DNA from: Lachnospiraceae bacterium
GTDB lineage: Bacteria; Bacillota; Clostridia; Lachnospirales; Lachnospiraceae
DNA length: 35,656 nucleotides
NCBI GenBank assembly: GCA_017521195.1
Contig: JAFXGP010000042.1
Span: 1-35,656 of the forward strand
Reading direction: 5' to 3'
In this document: one piece after another, positions 23,316 through 31,275 of the stretch
Layout: each line of letters starts with the position of its first letter
Position numbering within the stretch: the stretch's first letter is position 1
The notes under the pieces: generated by a model
What the model was told of the DNA's origin: nothing
Database searches by the model: none
The model's input: only the letters and a program-made list of their open reading frames with translations
Program-made: the position numbers and the translations under genes

Positions 23316-24275
23316 ATGAAAATCGTAATGTTGGACCGTAACAGTGTAGGTATGGACATGGATGTGTCTATTTTTGAAAAATTGGGAGAATTTGAAGCCT
23401 ATGATGTGGCAGACAGAGAATCCTGTAAACAGTGGATTAAGGATGCTAATGTAGTAATCTTTAATAAAAGCCGATTAGATGAAGACATGTTAAAAGATGC
23501 TCCTAATGTACAGCTTTTGTGTGTTACCGCCACAGGTTTTGACAATATTGATTTAGAATATGCGAGAAAAAGAAAAATTGCAGTTGCCAATGTGAGAAAT
23601 TATTCCACTCCCGCAGTAGCCCAGCATACTTTTGCCCTTGCATTGTATGTTTTGGAAAAAATTGGGTATTATGATAATTATGTAAAGTCCGGTGCATACA
23701 GTAACCAGTTAGGATTTTCAAATTTTGATGAAAAATATAATGAGTTGGAAGGAAAGACCTGGGGAATTATAGGACTGGGAAATATAGGAAAAAAGGTGGC
23801 ATCTATTGCCAAAGCATTTGGTTGTAAGGTAATATTTTATTCTGCATCAGGATTGAATGATACTAAGGAATATGAAAGAGTGGATTTGGATACTTTGTTG
23901 AAAGAATCCGATATTCTTTCTATTCATTGTCCTTTAACAGACAGAACCGTAAACCTGATAAATAAAGATACTTTAAGTAAAATGAAATCTACAGCTATTT
24001 TGGTAAATGTGGCCAGAGGACCTGTGGTAAATGATGAAGACCTTTATGAAGCTTTGGAGAAAGGTATTATTGCCGGAGCGGGATTGGATGTTTTAGGTGT
24101 AGAACCTATGGAAAAGACCAATCCGTTAGGAAAAATTAAAGATAACCGTAAGTTATTAATTACACCTCATATGGCATGGGCAAGTGTGGAGGCAAGAACC
24201 CGTTGCCTGGAAGAAGTGTACAAGAATATAGAAGCCTTTATGCAAGGTGAATTAAGAAATCGTGTGGATATGTGA
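23316..24275 (+). CDS. D-isomer specific 2-hydroxyacid dehydrogenase
   Basis: This family reduces 2-keto acids with NAD(P)H. The 319-residue protein has the Rossmann motif GIIGLGNIGKKVASIAKAFG, the catalytic Arg in LVNVARGPVV, the Glu in GLDVLGVEPM and the His in TPHMAW. The Glu sits in a slightly shifted context. The substrate cannot be told: hydroxypyruvate/glycerate and lactate types share this layout, and SH motifs alone do not decide. ATG at 23316 is chosen because the promoter lies within the longer frame. It is followed by 152 bp of structured leader before ahcY and could be co-transcribed with it. Confidence 0.92.
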   Translation: MKIVMLDRNSVGMDMDVSIFEKLGEFEAYDVADRESCKQWIKDANVVIFNKSRLDEDMLKDAPNVQLLCVTATGFDNIDLEYARKRKIAVANVRNYSTPAVAQHTFALALYVLEKIGYYDNYVKSGAYSNQLGFSNFDEKYNELEGKTWGIIGLGNIGKKVASIAKAFGCKVIFYSASGLNDTKEYERVDLDTLLKESDILSIHCPLTDRTVNLINKDTLSKMKSTAILVNVARGPVVNDEDLYEALEKGIIAGAGLDVLGVEPMEKTNPLGKIKDNRKLLITPHMAWASVEARTRCLEEVYKNIEAFMQGELRNRVDM

Positions 24276-24284
24276 GGATAAGCA

Positions 24285-24411
24285 GTCCTCTGAAAATATA
24301 TCAGTGATGATAGGACAGACGACCATCACTCAAATAAAAATTCGGCTGGTTGGGAACTTTGAAAAATAAGAATTATGGCAGACGAACCCCCAAAGTTCTC
24401 TTAAAGTCTGC
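24285..24411 (+). ncRNA. Candidate structured cis-regulatory RNA in the ahcY leader
   Basis: Several helices can be drawn. AGTGATG (24303-24309) pairs with CATCACT (24324-24330). GTCCT (24285-24289) pairs with AGGAC (24312-24316) in that hairpin's loop. GGGAACTTTG (24352-24361) pairs with CAAAGTTCTC (24391-24400) over 10 bp. GCAGAC (24378-24383) pairs with GTCTGC (24406-24411). The last two are interleaved: a pseudoknot, or alternatives that exclude each other. The final helix ends 4 nt before the TGGAG ribosome site of ahcY, a place where it could gate translation. CAGACGA occurs twice (24316-24322 and 24379-24385), so GTCTG has two possible partners. I do not see the core of the S-box, SAH or cobalamin riboswitches. 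Confidence 0.5.
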
Positions 24412-24427
24412 AGAATGGAGATTACAA

Positions 24428-25666
24428 ATGAGTAGCGAAATCAGAGACATTAACCTGGCCGAATCTGGCGCAAAAAAAATTGAGTGGGTAAAAAGGAATT
24501 GTGACCTTCTTAGAATGTTAGAAGAAGAATTTACAAAAACAAAACCTTTTGCAGGAAAGAAAGTTGCACTTTCCGTACATTTGGAAGCAAAAACAGCATA
24601 CCTTTGTAAAGTGTTGGCAGCAGGCGGAGCGGAAATGTATGTTACAGGCTCCAATCCACTTTCTACACAGGATGATATTGCAGCAGCATTAGTAGCAGAT
24701 GGTTTAAATGTATTTGCGTGGTATAATGCAACAACAGAAGAATATTTTAATCACATCAGACGTGTACTTGAAGTTGGCCCTGATGTAATCATCGATGATG
24801 GTGGTGATTTAGTACACATGATGCATACAGAATATACAGATTTAATTCCAAACGTACTTGGTGGATGTGAAGAAACAACTACAGGTATTCTTCGTTTGGA
24901 AGCTATGGACAGAGCAGGAAAACTTCGTTTCCCGATGGTTCGTGTAAATAATGCGGATTGTAAACATTTATTTGATAACCGTTATGGTACAGGTCAGTCT
25001 GTATGGGATGGTATCTGCAGAACAACTAACTTAATCGTTGCAGGTAAAAATGTAGTTGTAGCAGGATACGGATGGTGTGGTAAAGGTGTTGCCATGCGTG
25101 CCAAAGGACTTGGTGCAAAAGTTATTGTAACAGAAGTAGATCCAATTAAAGCAATTGAAGCAGTTATGGACGGATTTGAAGTAATGCCAATGAACGAAGC
25201 AGCGAAAATCGGTGACTTCTTCGTAACTGTAACAGGTTGTGATAACGTAATTGATGCTGATGATTTTGCAGTGATGAAAGATGGTGCAATTCTTTGTAAT
25301 GCAGGTCACTTTGATTGTGAAATCAACATGGTATATTTAAAAGAAAATGCAGTTGAAATTAAAGAAATGCGTAAAAATATTATGGGATATAAGATGCCGG
25401 AAGGACACTGGGTATTTGTACTTGCAGAAGGCAGACTTGTAAACCTTGCAGCAGGCGATGGACATCCAGCAGAAATCATGGACATGAGTTTTGCAATCCA
25501 GGCATTATCTGCAAAATATATTGTAGAAAATGCAGGAAAATTAGATACTATGATTCAGGATGTTCCAAAAGAAGTTGATATGGACGTAGCTGCCCGTAAA
25601 TTAACATTTATGGGAAAACAAATTGATGTTCTTACAGAAGAACAGATTGCTTATCTGAACAAATAA
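24428..25666 (+). CDS. ahcY: Adenosylhomocysteinase (SAH hydrolase)
   Basis: The enzyme splits S-adenosylhomocysteine reversibly to adenosine and homocysteine, relieving product inhibition of methyltransferases. The 412 residues show HLEAKTAYLCKVLAAGGAEM, IDDGGDLV, GGCEETTTGILRL and the NAD-binding GYGWCGKGVAMRAKGLGAKV (about 208-228), with EVDPIKAIEAVMDGFEVMPM after it. The end is GHFDCEINM and LAAGDGHPAEIMDMSFAIQA. The length is that of the short bacterial/archaeal form. ATG at 24428 has TGGAG 8 nt upstream; an earlier ATG at 24350 lies in the leader RNA. The Fe-S gene smsC follows 19 bp later. Confidence 0.96.
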   Translation: MSSEIRDINLAESGAKKIEWVKRNCDLLRMLEEEFTKTKPFAGKKVALSVHLEAKTAYLCKVLAAGGAEMYVTGSNPLSTQDDIAAALVADGLNVFAWYNATTEEYFNHIRRVLEVGPDVIIDDGGDLVHMMHTEYTDLIPNVLGGCEETTTGILRLEAMDRAGKLRFPMVRVNNADCKHLFDNRYGTGQSVWDGICRTTNLIVAGKNVVVAGYGWCGKGVAMRAKGLGAKVIVTEVDPIKAIEAVMDGFEVMPMNEAAKIGDFFVTVTGCDNVIDADDFAVMKDGAILCNAGHFDCEINMVYLKENAVEIKEMRKNIMGYKMPEGHWVFVLAEGRLVNLAAGDGHPAEIMDMSFAIQALSAKYIVENAGKLDTMIQDVPKEVDMDVAARKLTFMGKQIDVLTEEQIAYLNK

Positions 25667-25685
25667 GAAAAAGGAAACTTTTGAA

Positions 25686-26408
25686 ATGCTTGAATTAAGA
25701 AATGTGTCCTGTACTGTACAGGATAATGACAGAGATAAAGAAATTTTAAAATCCATAAACCTTACATTACCGGACAATAAATTTATTGTAGTAACCGGAC
25801 CAAATGGCGGGGGAAAATCCACTCTGGCCCGTGTGATTTCCGGAATCCAAAAAACCAGTGGCGGACAGATTCTCATGGATGGAGAAGATATTACAAATTT
25901 GTCCATTACTGACAGAGCAAAAAAAGGTATTAGTTTTGCATTCCAACAGCCTGTACGTTTTAAAGGGATTAAAGTGTTGGATTTGATTCGTCTGGGAGCC
26001 GGAGAAAATATGTCTACAGCAGGGGCTTGTGCCTATTTATCTAAGGTAGGTCTGTGTGCCAGAGATTATATTAATCGTGATGTGGATGGCAGCCTTTCCG
26101 GAGGAGAGTTAAAGAGAATTGAAATTGCTATTAGTCTGGCAAGAAGTGCTCCTTTGTCTATTTTTGATGAACCGGAAGCAGGAATCGACTTATGGAGTTT
26201 CAAAAACTTAATTCAAGTGTTCGAGGATATGAAAAAAGAACTTCAAGGTTCTATTTTGATTATCTCTCATCAGGAAAGAATTTTAAATATTGCAGATGAA
26301 ATCGTAGTAATTGCCGGTGGAGAAGTAAAAGCTCAGGGTAAAAAGGAAGATATTTTGCCGGAACTTTTAAGTGCTGAAGATCAGGCAAGTTGCAGATTTT
26401 ATCAGTAA
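25686..26408 (+). CDS. sufC: SufC/SmsC-type Fe-S assembly ATPase
   Basis: This soluble ABC ATPase drives the SUF-type Fe-S cluster scaffold. Its 240 residues have Walker A VVTGPNGGGKSTLARVISG (about 36-54), the Q-loop FAFQQPVRFKG, the signature SLSGGELKRIEIAISLA, Walker B LSIFDEPEAGIDLWS and the switch His in IISHQERIL. The Glu after DEP is in the usual D-E-P-E-A-G form of SufC. It lies 15 bp before a SufB/D-like gene, and no sufS, sufU or sufE is nearby. This two-gene form matches the minimal SMS system described for anaerobes. It may be transcribed with ahcY. Confidence 0.93.
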   Translation: MLELRNVSCTVQDNDRDKEILKSINLTLPDNKFIVVTGPNGGGKSTLARVISGIQKTSGGQILMDGEDITNLSITDRAKKGISFAFQQPVRFKGIKVLDLIRLGAGENMSTAGACAYLSKVGLCARDYINRDVDGSLSGGELKRIEIAISLARSAPLSIFDEPEAGIDLWSFKNLIQVFEDMKKELQGSILIISHQERILNIADEIVVIAGGEVKAQGKKEDILPELLSAEDQASCRFYQ

Positions 26409-26423
26409 ACGGGAGGAAAATAT

Positions 26424-27341
26424 ATGGATGCAATTCAAAAAGAACTACTGGAACAGGTAGCAGGGCTCCACGAAATTCCTACCGGAGCCTATAATATCCG
26501 TGCTAACGGAACCGGTGCAGGACGTAACTGTACAGAACATATCGAAATTATAACTAAAGAAGATAAAAATGGCATTGATATTATTATCAAACCGGAAACT
26601 AAAAAAGAAAGTCTTCACATTCCTGTTATTATCAGCGAAGCAGGTTTGGAAGAAGCCGTATATAATGACTTTTATGTTGGGAAAGGTGCAGATGTTACGA
26701 TTATCGCCGGATGCGGTATCCACAATGGAGGAAATAAAGACAGCAAACATGACGGAATTCATCAGTTCTTTTTAGAAGAAGGTGCAAGAGTTCGTTATGT
26801 GGAAAAGCACTATGGAAGAGGAGATGGCAAGGGAAAACGTATTATGAATCCTCAAACCATTGTTCATTTGGGAAAAGATGCTTACCTTGAAATGGAAAGT
26901 GTACAGATTAAAGGTGTAGACTCTACAAACCGAATTACCAAAGCGGATTTGGCAGAAGGTGCAACTTTTGTGGTGACAGAACGTCTTATGACCCATGGAA
27001 CACAGAATGCAGACAGTGTTTTTGAAGTAGAATTGAACGGTGAAGGCAGCGGAGCTCACATTGTTTCCAGAGCCGTAGCAAGTGATGAATCTACTCAGTT
27101 GTTTGTTTCTAAAATGTCGGGAAATGCAGCCTGCAACGGACATACAGAATGTGATGCCATTATCATGGATAAAGCAGCTATCCGTGCGGTGCCGGAAATC
27201 AGTGCAAACTCAACGGATGCGTCCCTGATCCATGAAGCGGCGATTGGAAAAATTGCCGGAGAGCAGATTATTAAATTAATGACTCTGGGACTTACTGAAG
27301 CAGAAGCGGAAGAACAGATTATTAATGGGTTCTTAAAATAG
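26424..27341 (+). CDS. sufB: SufB/D-like Fe-S scaffold (SmsB)
   Basis: This 305-residue protein has the SufBD beta-helix core but lacks the long N-terminal domain of full SufB (about 480 residues). Clear SufBD phrases are VYNDFYVGKGADVTIIAGCG, ARVRYVEKHYG and GHTECDAIIMDKAAIRAVPE, then LIHEAAIGKIAGEQIIKLM and the C-terminal GLTEAEAEEQIINGFL. The Cys in the TEC position and the Glu of VPE lie where SufB has scaffold ligands. As the only SufB/D-like gene here, it probably forms a homodimer with SufC, as in the SMS system. A strong terminator follows. Confidence 0.93.
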   Translation: MDAIQKELLEQVAGLHEIPTGAYNIRANGTGAGRNCTEHIEIITKEDKNGIDIIIKPETKKESLHIPVIISEAGLEEAVYNDFYVGKGADVTIIAGCGIHNGGNKDSKHDGIHQFFLEEGARVRYVEKHYGRGDGKGKRIMNPQTIVHLGKDAYLEMESVQIKGVDSTNRITKADLAEGATFVVTERLMTHGTQNADSVFEVELNGEGSGAHIVSRAVASDESTQLFVSKMSGNAACNGHTECDAIIMDKAAIRAVPEISANSTDASLIHEAAIGKIAGEQIIKLMTLGLTEAEAEEQIINGFLK

Positions 27342-27363
27342 CCAGTAAATAAATAATTGATTG

Positions 27364-27404
27364 AAATACACTGTTGTATATATTAAAGACAGTGTATTTT
27401 TTTG
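27364..27404 (+). terminator. Intrinsic terminator after sufB
   Basis: AAATACACTGT (27364-27374) pairs perfectly with ACAGTGTATTT (27389-27399), followed by more T. It ends the ahcY-sufC-sufB unit. Confidence 0.9.
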
Positions 27405-27448
27405 CGCAAAAAGAAATGTGCGAAAATTCAGCAAACCCAACAAAATTG

Positions 27449-27477
27449 TTGTGAAAATTAGAAATATACTATATAAT
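27449..27477 (+). promoter_or_regulatory. Sigma-A promoter of pfk
   Basis: TTGTGA (27449-27454), a 17-nt spacer, then a perfect TATAAT (27472-27477). It predicts a leader of about 25 nt carrying AGGAGGG before the pfk ATG. Confidence 0.7.
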
Positions 27478-27509
27478 TATTCCAACAGTATTTGTAAGGA
27501 GGGTCCTTT

Positions 27510-28583
27510 ATGAAAAGAATAGGTATGTTAACTAGTGGTGGTGACTGTCAGGCATTAAATGCAGCTATGCGTGGTGTTGTTAAATCTCTTTTAAACAGTG
27601 GTGAACAGGTAGAGATTTATGGATTTTTGGATGGATATCGTGGATTGATTTATAGCAATTTCCGTATGCTGACATGGGCTGATTTTTCCGGTATTTTAAC
27701 AAAGGGAGGAACTATTTTGGGTAGTAGCCGTACACCTTTTAAAACAATTAAAGATCCGGATGAAAATGGTATTGATAAAGTAGATGCAATGCTTCAGACA
27801 TATCACAAACTTCGCCTTGATTGTTTGGTAGTATTAGGTGGTAACGGAACACATAAAACAGCCAATCTTTTGAGAGAAAACGGATTAAATGTTGTAACTC
27901 TTCCTAAGACAATCGATAATGATTTATATGGAACAGACATGACATTTGGTTTCCAGTCTGCAGTAAATATTGCAACAGATTGTATTGATATGATTCACAC
28001 AACAGCATCCAGTCATGGCCGTGTATTTATCGTAGAAGTTATGGGACATAAAGTTGGGTACTTAACTCTTAATGCAGGTATTGCAGGCGGAGCAGACATT
28101 ATCCTTATTCCGGAAATTCCTTATGATATTGACAAGGTAGTGGAAGCTATTGAAGAACGTAATAAAAGAGGAAGCCGTTTTACAATTCTTGCAGTAGCAG
28201 AAGGTGCTATTTCCAAAGAAGATGCAAAACTTTCTAAGAAAGAATTAAAAGAAAAACAGGCTAAGAGCAAATATCCATCTGTTTCTTATGAAATCGCAGA
28301 TAAGATTTTAAAGAAAACAGGAAAAGAAGTTCGCGTTACTGTACCGGGACATACACAGCGTGGTGGAACTCCTTGTCCGTATGACCGTGTATTCGCAAGC
28401 CGTCTTGGAGCAGAAGCAGGCAAATTAATCTTAAAAGGCGAATATGGATTCATGGTAGGTTACAAGAACAGAGAAATTGTTAAAGTTCCGTTAGATGAAG
28501 TTGCAGGAAAACTTAAAATGGTAGATCCTAAATCCAGCATTATCAAAGAAGCTAAAATGTTAGGAATCAGTTTTGGTGATTAA
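27510..28583 (+). CDS. pfkA: 6-phosphofructokinase (group III-like)
   Basis: The enzyme phosphorylates fructose 6-phosphate, the committed step of glycolysis. The 357 residues show GMLTSGGDCQALNAAMRGVV, GGTILGSSR, GGNGTHKTANLL (110-121), PKTIDNDLYGTDMTFGFQSA (132-151), HGRVFIVEVMGHKVGYLTL and PGHTQRGGTPCPYDRVFA. The phosphoryl-donor residues are mixed: Gly in GGNGT points to ATP, Lys in PKTIDND is shared with PPi enzymes. This G+K pair is the pattern of group III ATP enzymes. The usual Asp or Glu before that Gly is Asn here, and the P-loop has QA where most have PG. ATP use is more likely but not certain. It has its own promoter and terminator. Confidence 0.92.
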   Translation: MKRIGMLTSGGDCQALNAAMRGVVKSLLNSGEQVEIYGFLDGYRGLIYSNFRMLTWADFSGILTKGGTILGSSRTPFKTIKDPDENGIDKVDAMLQTYHKLRLDCLVVLGGNGTHKTANLLRENGLNVVTLPKTIDNDLYGTDMTFGFQSAVNIATDCIDMIHTTASSHGRVFIVEVMGHKVGYLTLNAGIAGGADIILIPEIPYDIDKVVEAIEERNKRGSRFTILAVAEGAISKEDAKLSKKELKEKQAKSKYPSVSYEIADKILKKTGKEVRVTVPGHTQRGGTPCPYDRVFASRLGAEAGKLILKGEYGFMVGYKNREIVKVPLDEVAGKLKMVDPKSSIIKEAKMLGISFGD

Positions 28584-28610
28584 TTAAATAAGAGAGTAAT
28601 TACTCAAGTA

Positions 28611-28640
28611 AAGAAGGGGTGTATACCCCTTCTTTTATTT
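28611..28640 (+). terminator. Intrinsic terminator after pfk
   Basis: AAGAAGGGGT (28611-28620) and ACCCCTTCTT (28625-28634) form a perfect 10-bp stem with a GTAT loop, followed by a short T-tract. Confidence 0.92.
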
Positions 28641-28656
28641 TGGATAATTGCTTTTG

Positions 28657-28685
28657 ATGACAATAGGGCTAGAATGTGGTATAAA
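28657..28685 (+). promoter_or_regulatory. Promoter of the dnaX-ybaB-recR operon
   Basis: ATGACA (28657-28662), a 17-nt spacer, then TATAAA (28680-28685) preceded by TG (TGGTATAAA, extended -10). Both hexamers match at five of six positions. Confidence 0.6.
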
Positions 28686-28748
28686 TAAAATAGCTTGTTA
28701 TTGTTTATAAATAAGATAAAAGAACGAAAATAAACGGAGTGAACGTAA

Positions 28749-30308
28749 ATGTCATACACAGCTCTTTATCGTAAATTCCGACCGGACAATTTTAAAGATG
28801 TTAAAGGTCAGGATCATATAGTAACTACATTAAAAAATCAAATCATGGCGGATCGTATCGGACATGCTTACCTTTTTTGCGGAACCAGAGGAACCGGGAA
28901 AACTTCCATTGCAAAATTATTTGCAAAGACTGTAAATTGTGAAAATCCGGTAGATGGAAGCCCTTGCGGAGAATGTGCTTCCTGCAAATCCATTGCGGCA
29001 GGAGCCAGCATGAATGTAATAGAAATCGATGCTGCCAGTAACAATGGTGTTGATAATATCAGAGAGATTGTTGATGAAGTATCTTACTCTCCGGCAGAAG
29101 GTAAATTTAAAGTATACATTATCGACGAAGTTCATATGCTTTCCATAGGTGCCTTTAATGCCTTGTTGAAAACATTAGAGGAACCCCCGTCATATGTAAT
29201 TTTTATTTTGGCAACTACAGAAGTTCATAAAATTCCGATTACTATTCTTTCACGTTGTCAGAGATATGATTTCAAACGAATCAGTATAGAGACAATTACA
29301 GAACGTATGAAGGAACTTATGGAAGCAGAAGGGGTACAAGTAGAAGAAAAGGCTCTTCGTTATGTAGCTAAAACGGCAGATGGTTCCATGCGAGATGCTT
29401 TGAGCTTGTTGGATCAGTGCATCGCATTCCACTTTGGAAAAGAATTGACTTATGATAAAGTTCTGGATGTACTGGGTGCCGTAGACACAGAAGTATTCAG
29501 CCGTCTTTACCGGCAGGTGTTAGATAGAAATGTTCTTGGATGTATTGGTTTGTTGGAAGAAATCATCATGCAAGGAAGAGAATTAACGCAGTTTGTGTCT
29601 GATTTTTCCTGGTATTTGAGGAATTTGCTTTTGGTAAAAACATCTGATAATATGGAAGATGTGATAGATGTTTCCAGTGAAAATCTGGCGCGTTTGAAAG
29701 ACGAAGCAAAACAGACAGACATGGAGAATATCATACGATATATCAGAATTTTTTCGGAACTGGCATCAAAAATGAAATATGCTGCCCAAAAAAGAATTTT
29801 ACTGGAAGTTGCACTGATAAAATTATGCAAACCGGAAATGGAGGCAACACAGGATTCCCTTTTGGATAGAATCCGAGCCGTGGAAGAAAAAATAGAAAAC
29901 GGCATAGTGACTACGATGGTACATCAGGGAGAAAAAGCAGCGATTTCCCAAGCACATAATCAATCGAAACCGGAAGTGCCAAAAGCGATTCCGGAGGATG
30001 TAAAACAAGTAGTTCAAAAATGGCTGGGTATTGTAGGTAATGCTGAAATGCCATTAAAATTATATCTGAAAAATGCCAAATTAAGTTTGGGAGGAGATAA
30101 CAAACTTATGATGGTAGTGGAAGATGGTGTTCATTACGACTATTTGAGACAGGACGGATGCAAAGAGCAGATAGAAACTTTGATTGAAGATTATATGGGT
30201 AAACATGTGGAGATTAATCTTCAACCCATGGAAACCGGAAAAGTGTTTGAAAACAGCTATATCGATCTGTCGAAGATCATTAATATAGAAATAGAAGAAG
30301 AGGATTAA
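28749..30308 (+). CDS. dnaX: DNA polymerase III subunit gamma/tau
   Basis: DnaX is the clamp-loader ATPase of the replisome. The 519 residues begin with the family start YTALYRKFRPDNFKDVKGQD, then Walker A FCGTRGTGKTSIAKLFAKT (about 43-61). A four-Cys zinc module follows (CENPVDGSPCGECASC), then Walker B IIDEVHMLSIGAFNALLKTL, the sensor ATTEVHKIP and the SRC motif LSRCQRYDF. The collar domain follows, and a short C-terminal region of about 150 residues stands for tau domains IV-V. I saw no clear slippery site for a gamma form. It is followed by ybaB and recR, the standard Firmicutes order. Confidence 0.97.
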   Translation: MSYTALYRKFRPDNFKDVKGQDHIVTTLKNQIMADRIGHAYLFCGTRGTGKTSIAKLFAKTVNCENPVDGSPCGECASCKSIAAGASMNVIEIDAASNNGVDNIREIVDEVSYSPAEGKFKVYIIDEVHMLSIGAFNALLKTLEEPPSYVIFILATTEVHKIPITILSRCQRYDFKRISIETITERMKELMEAEGVQVEEKALRYVAKTADGSMRDALSLLDQCIAFHFGKELTYDKVLDVLGAVDTEVFSRLYRQVLDRNVLGCIGLLEEIIMQGRELTQFVSDFSWYLRNLLLVKTSDNMEDVIDVSSENLARLKDEAKQTDMENIIRYIRIFSELASKMKYAAQKRILLEVALIKLCKPEMEATQDSLLDRIRAVEEKIENGIVTTMVHQGEKAAISQAHNQSKPEVPKAIPEDVKQVVQKWLGIVGNAEMPLKLYLKNAKLSLGGDNKLMMVVEDGVHYDYLRQDGCKEQIETLIEDYMGKHVEINLQPMETGKVFENSYIDLSKIINIEIEEED

Positions 30309-30322
30309 AAGGAGATTTAAAA

Positions 30323-30667
30323 ATGGCAAAAAGAGGTGGATTCCCGGGTGGTATGCCCGGCAATATGAATAATTTAATGAAACAGGCGCAGAAAATGCAG
30401 CGTCAGATGGAAGAAAGTCAGAGAGAATTAGAAGCAACAGAATTTACTGCAAAAGCAGGCGGTGGAGCTGTTGAAGTAACTGTAACAGGTAAAAAACAGG
30501 TGACAAACATCGTATTATCTCAGGATGTAGTGGATCCTGATGACGTAGAAATGTTACAGGATTTAATTATGGCAGCTATTAATGAAGCTATGAAAATGGC
30601 TGATGAAGCCAGTGCAAATATGATGGGAAGAATGACTGGTGGATTTGGCGGAGGATATCCGTTCTAA
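30323..30667 (+). CDS. YbaB/EbfC nucleoid-associated protein
   Basis: This small DNA-binding dimer is encoded between dnaX and recR in most bacteria. The 114 residues have a Gly/Met-rich start ([19 protein letters not shown]), the helix [13 protein letters not shown], the strand [15 protein letters not shown], and a Gly-rich tail. The family core is complete. AAGGAG precedes the ATG. Its TAA overlaps the recR ATG by one base (TAATG), so translation is coupled. Its exact role in repair or chromosome structure is not settled. Confidence 0.96.
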   Translation: MAKRGGFPGGMPGNMNNLMKQAQKMQRQMEESQRELEATEFTAKAGGGAVEVTVTGKKQVTNIVLSQDVVDPDDVEMLQDLIMAAINEAMKMADEASANMMGRMTGGFGGGYPF

Positions 30668-31263
30668 TGGACTTATACAGCGGACATATCAATAAATTAA
30701 TTGAAGAATTGAGTAACCTGCCGGGAATAGGAGAGAAATCGGCATCTCGTTTGGCGTTTCATTTAATTAACATGCCTAAAGCAAAGGTAGAACGTCTGGC
30801 GAATACTATTATATCTGCCAAAGAAAATGTACAGTATTGTAGAGAATGTTACACATTAACGGATAAGGAATTGTGTCCTATCTGTGCTAATGAAAGAAGA
30901 GACCATTCTACCATCATGGTATTGGAGAATACCAGAGATTTGGCGGCTTATGAGAAGACAGGAAAATATGAAGGTATTTATCATGTCCTTCATGGAGCAA
31001 TTTCTCCTATGATTGGTGTGGGTCCTAACGATATTAAATTAAAAGAATTGTTGCAGCGATTAAAAGGAGATGTGAAGGAAGTTATTATTGCAACTAATTC
31101 CAGTCTTGAAGGAGAAACAACGGCGATGTACATCAGTAAGTTGATTAAACCTACCGGGGTTAAGGTTACCAGAATTGCCAGTGGTGTTCCTGTAGGGGGA
31201 GACTTGGAATATATAGATGAAGTAACTTTACTTAGAGCATTAGAAGGAAGAATAGAATTATAG
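30667..31263 (+). CDS. recR: Recombination protein RecR
   Basis: RecR works with RecF/RecO to load RecA at single-strand gaps. The 198 residues have the helix-hairpin-helix start [19 protein letters not shown], a four-Cys zinc finger [16 protein letters not shown] (about 57-72) and a Toprim domain ([35 protein letters not shown]). It ends with the conserved [20 protein letters not shown] (split here: [12 protein letters not shown]). The length is standard. It is followed 12 bp later by galM and not by yaaL, unlike Bacillus. Confidence 0.97.
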   Translation: MDLYSGHINKLIEELSNLPGIGEKSASRLAFHLINMPKAKVERLANTIISAKENVQYCRECYTLTDKELCPICANERRDHSTIMVLENTRDLAAYEKTGKYEGIYHVLHGAISPMIGVGPNDIKLKELLQRLKGDVKEVIIATNSSLEGETTAMYISKLIKPTGVKVTRIASGVPVGGDLEYIDEVTLLRALEGRIEL

Positions 31264-31275
31264 GGGGTATTTGTT

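Noticed and set aside
24350-24427. N-terminal extension of AhcY
   Set aside because: It is formed by the leader RNA; no ribosome site at 24350, while ATG 24428 has TGGAG and the family start.
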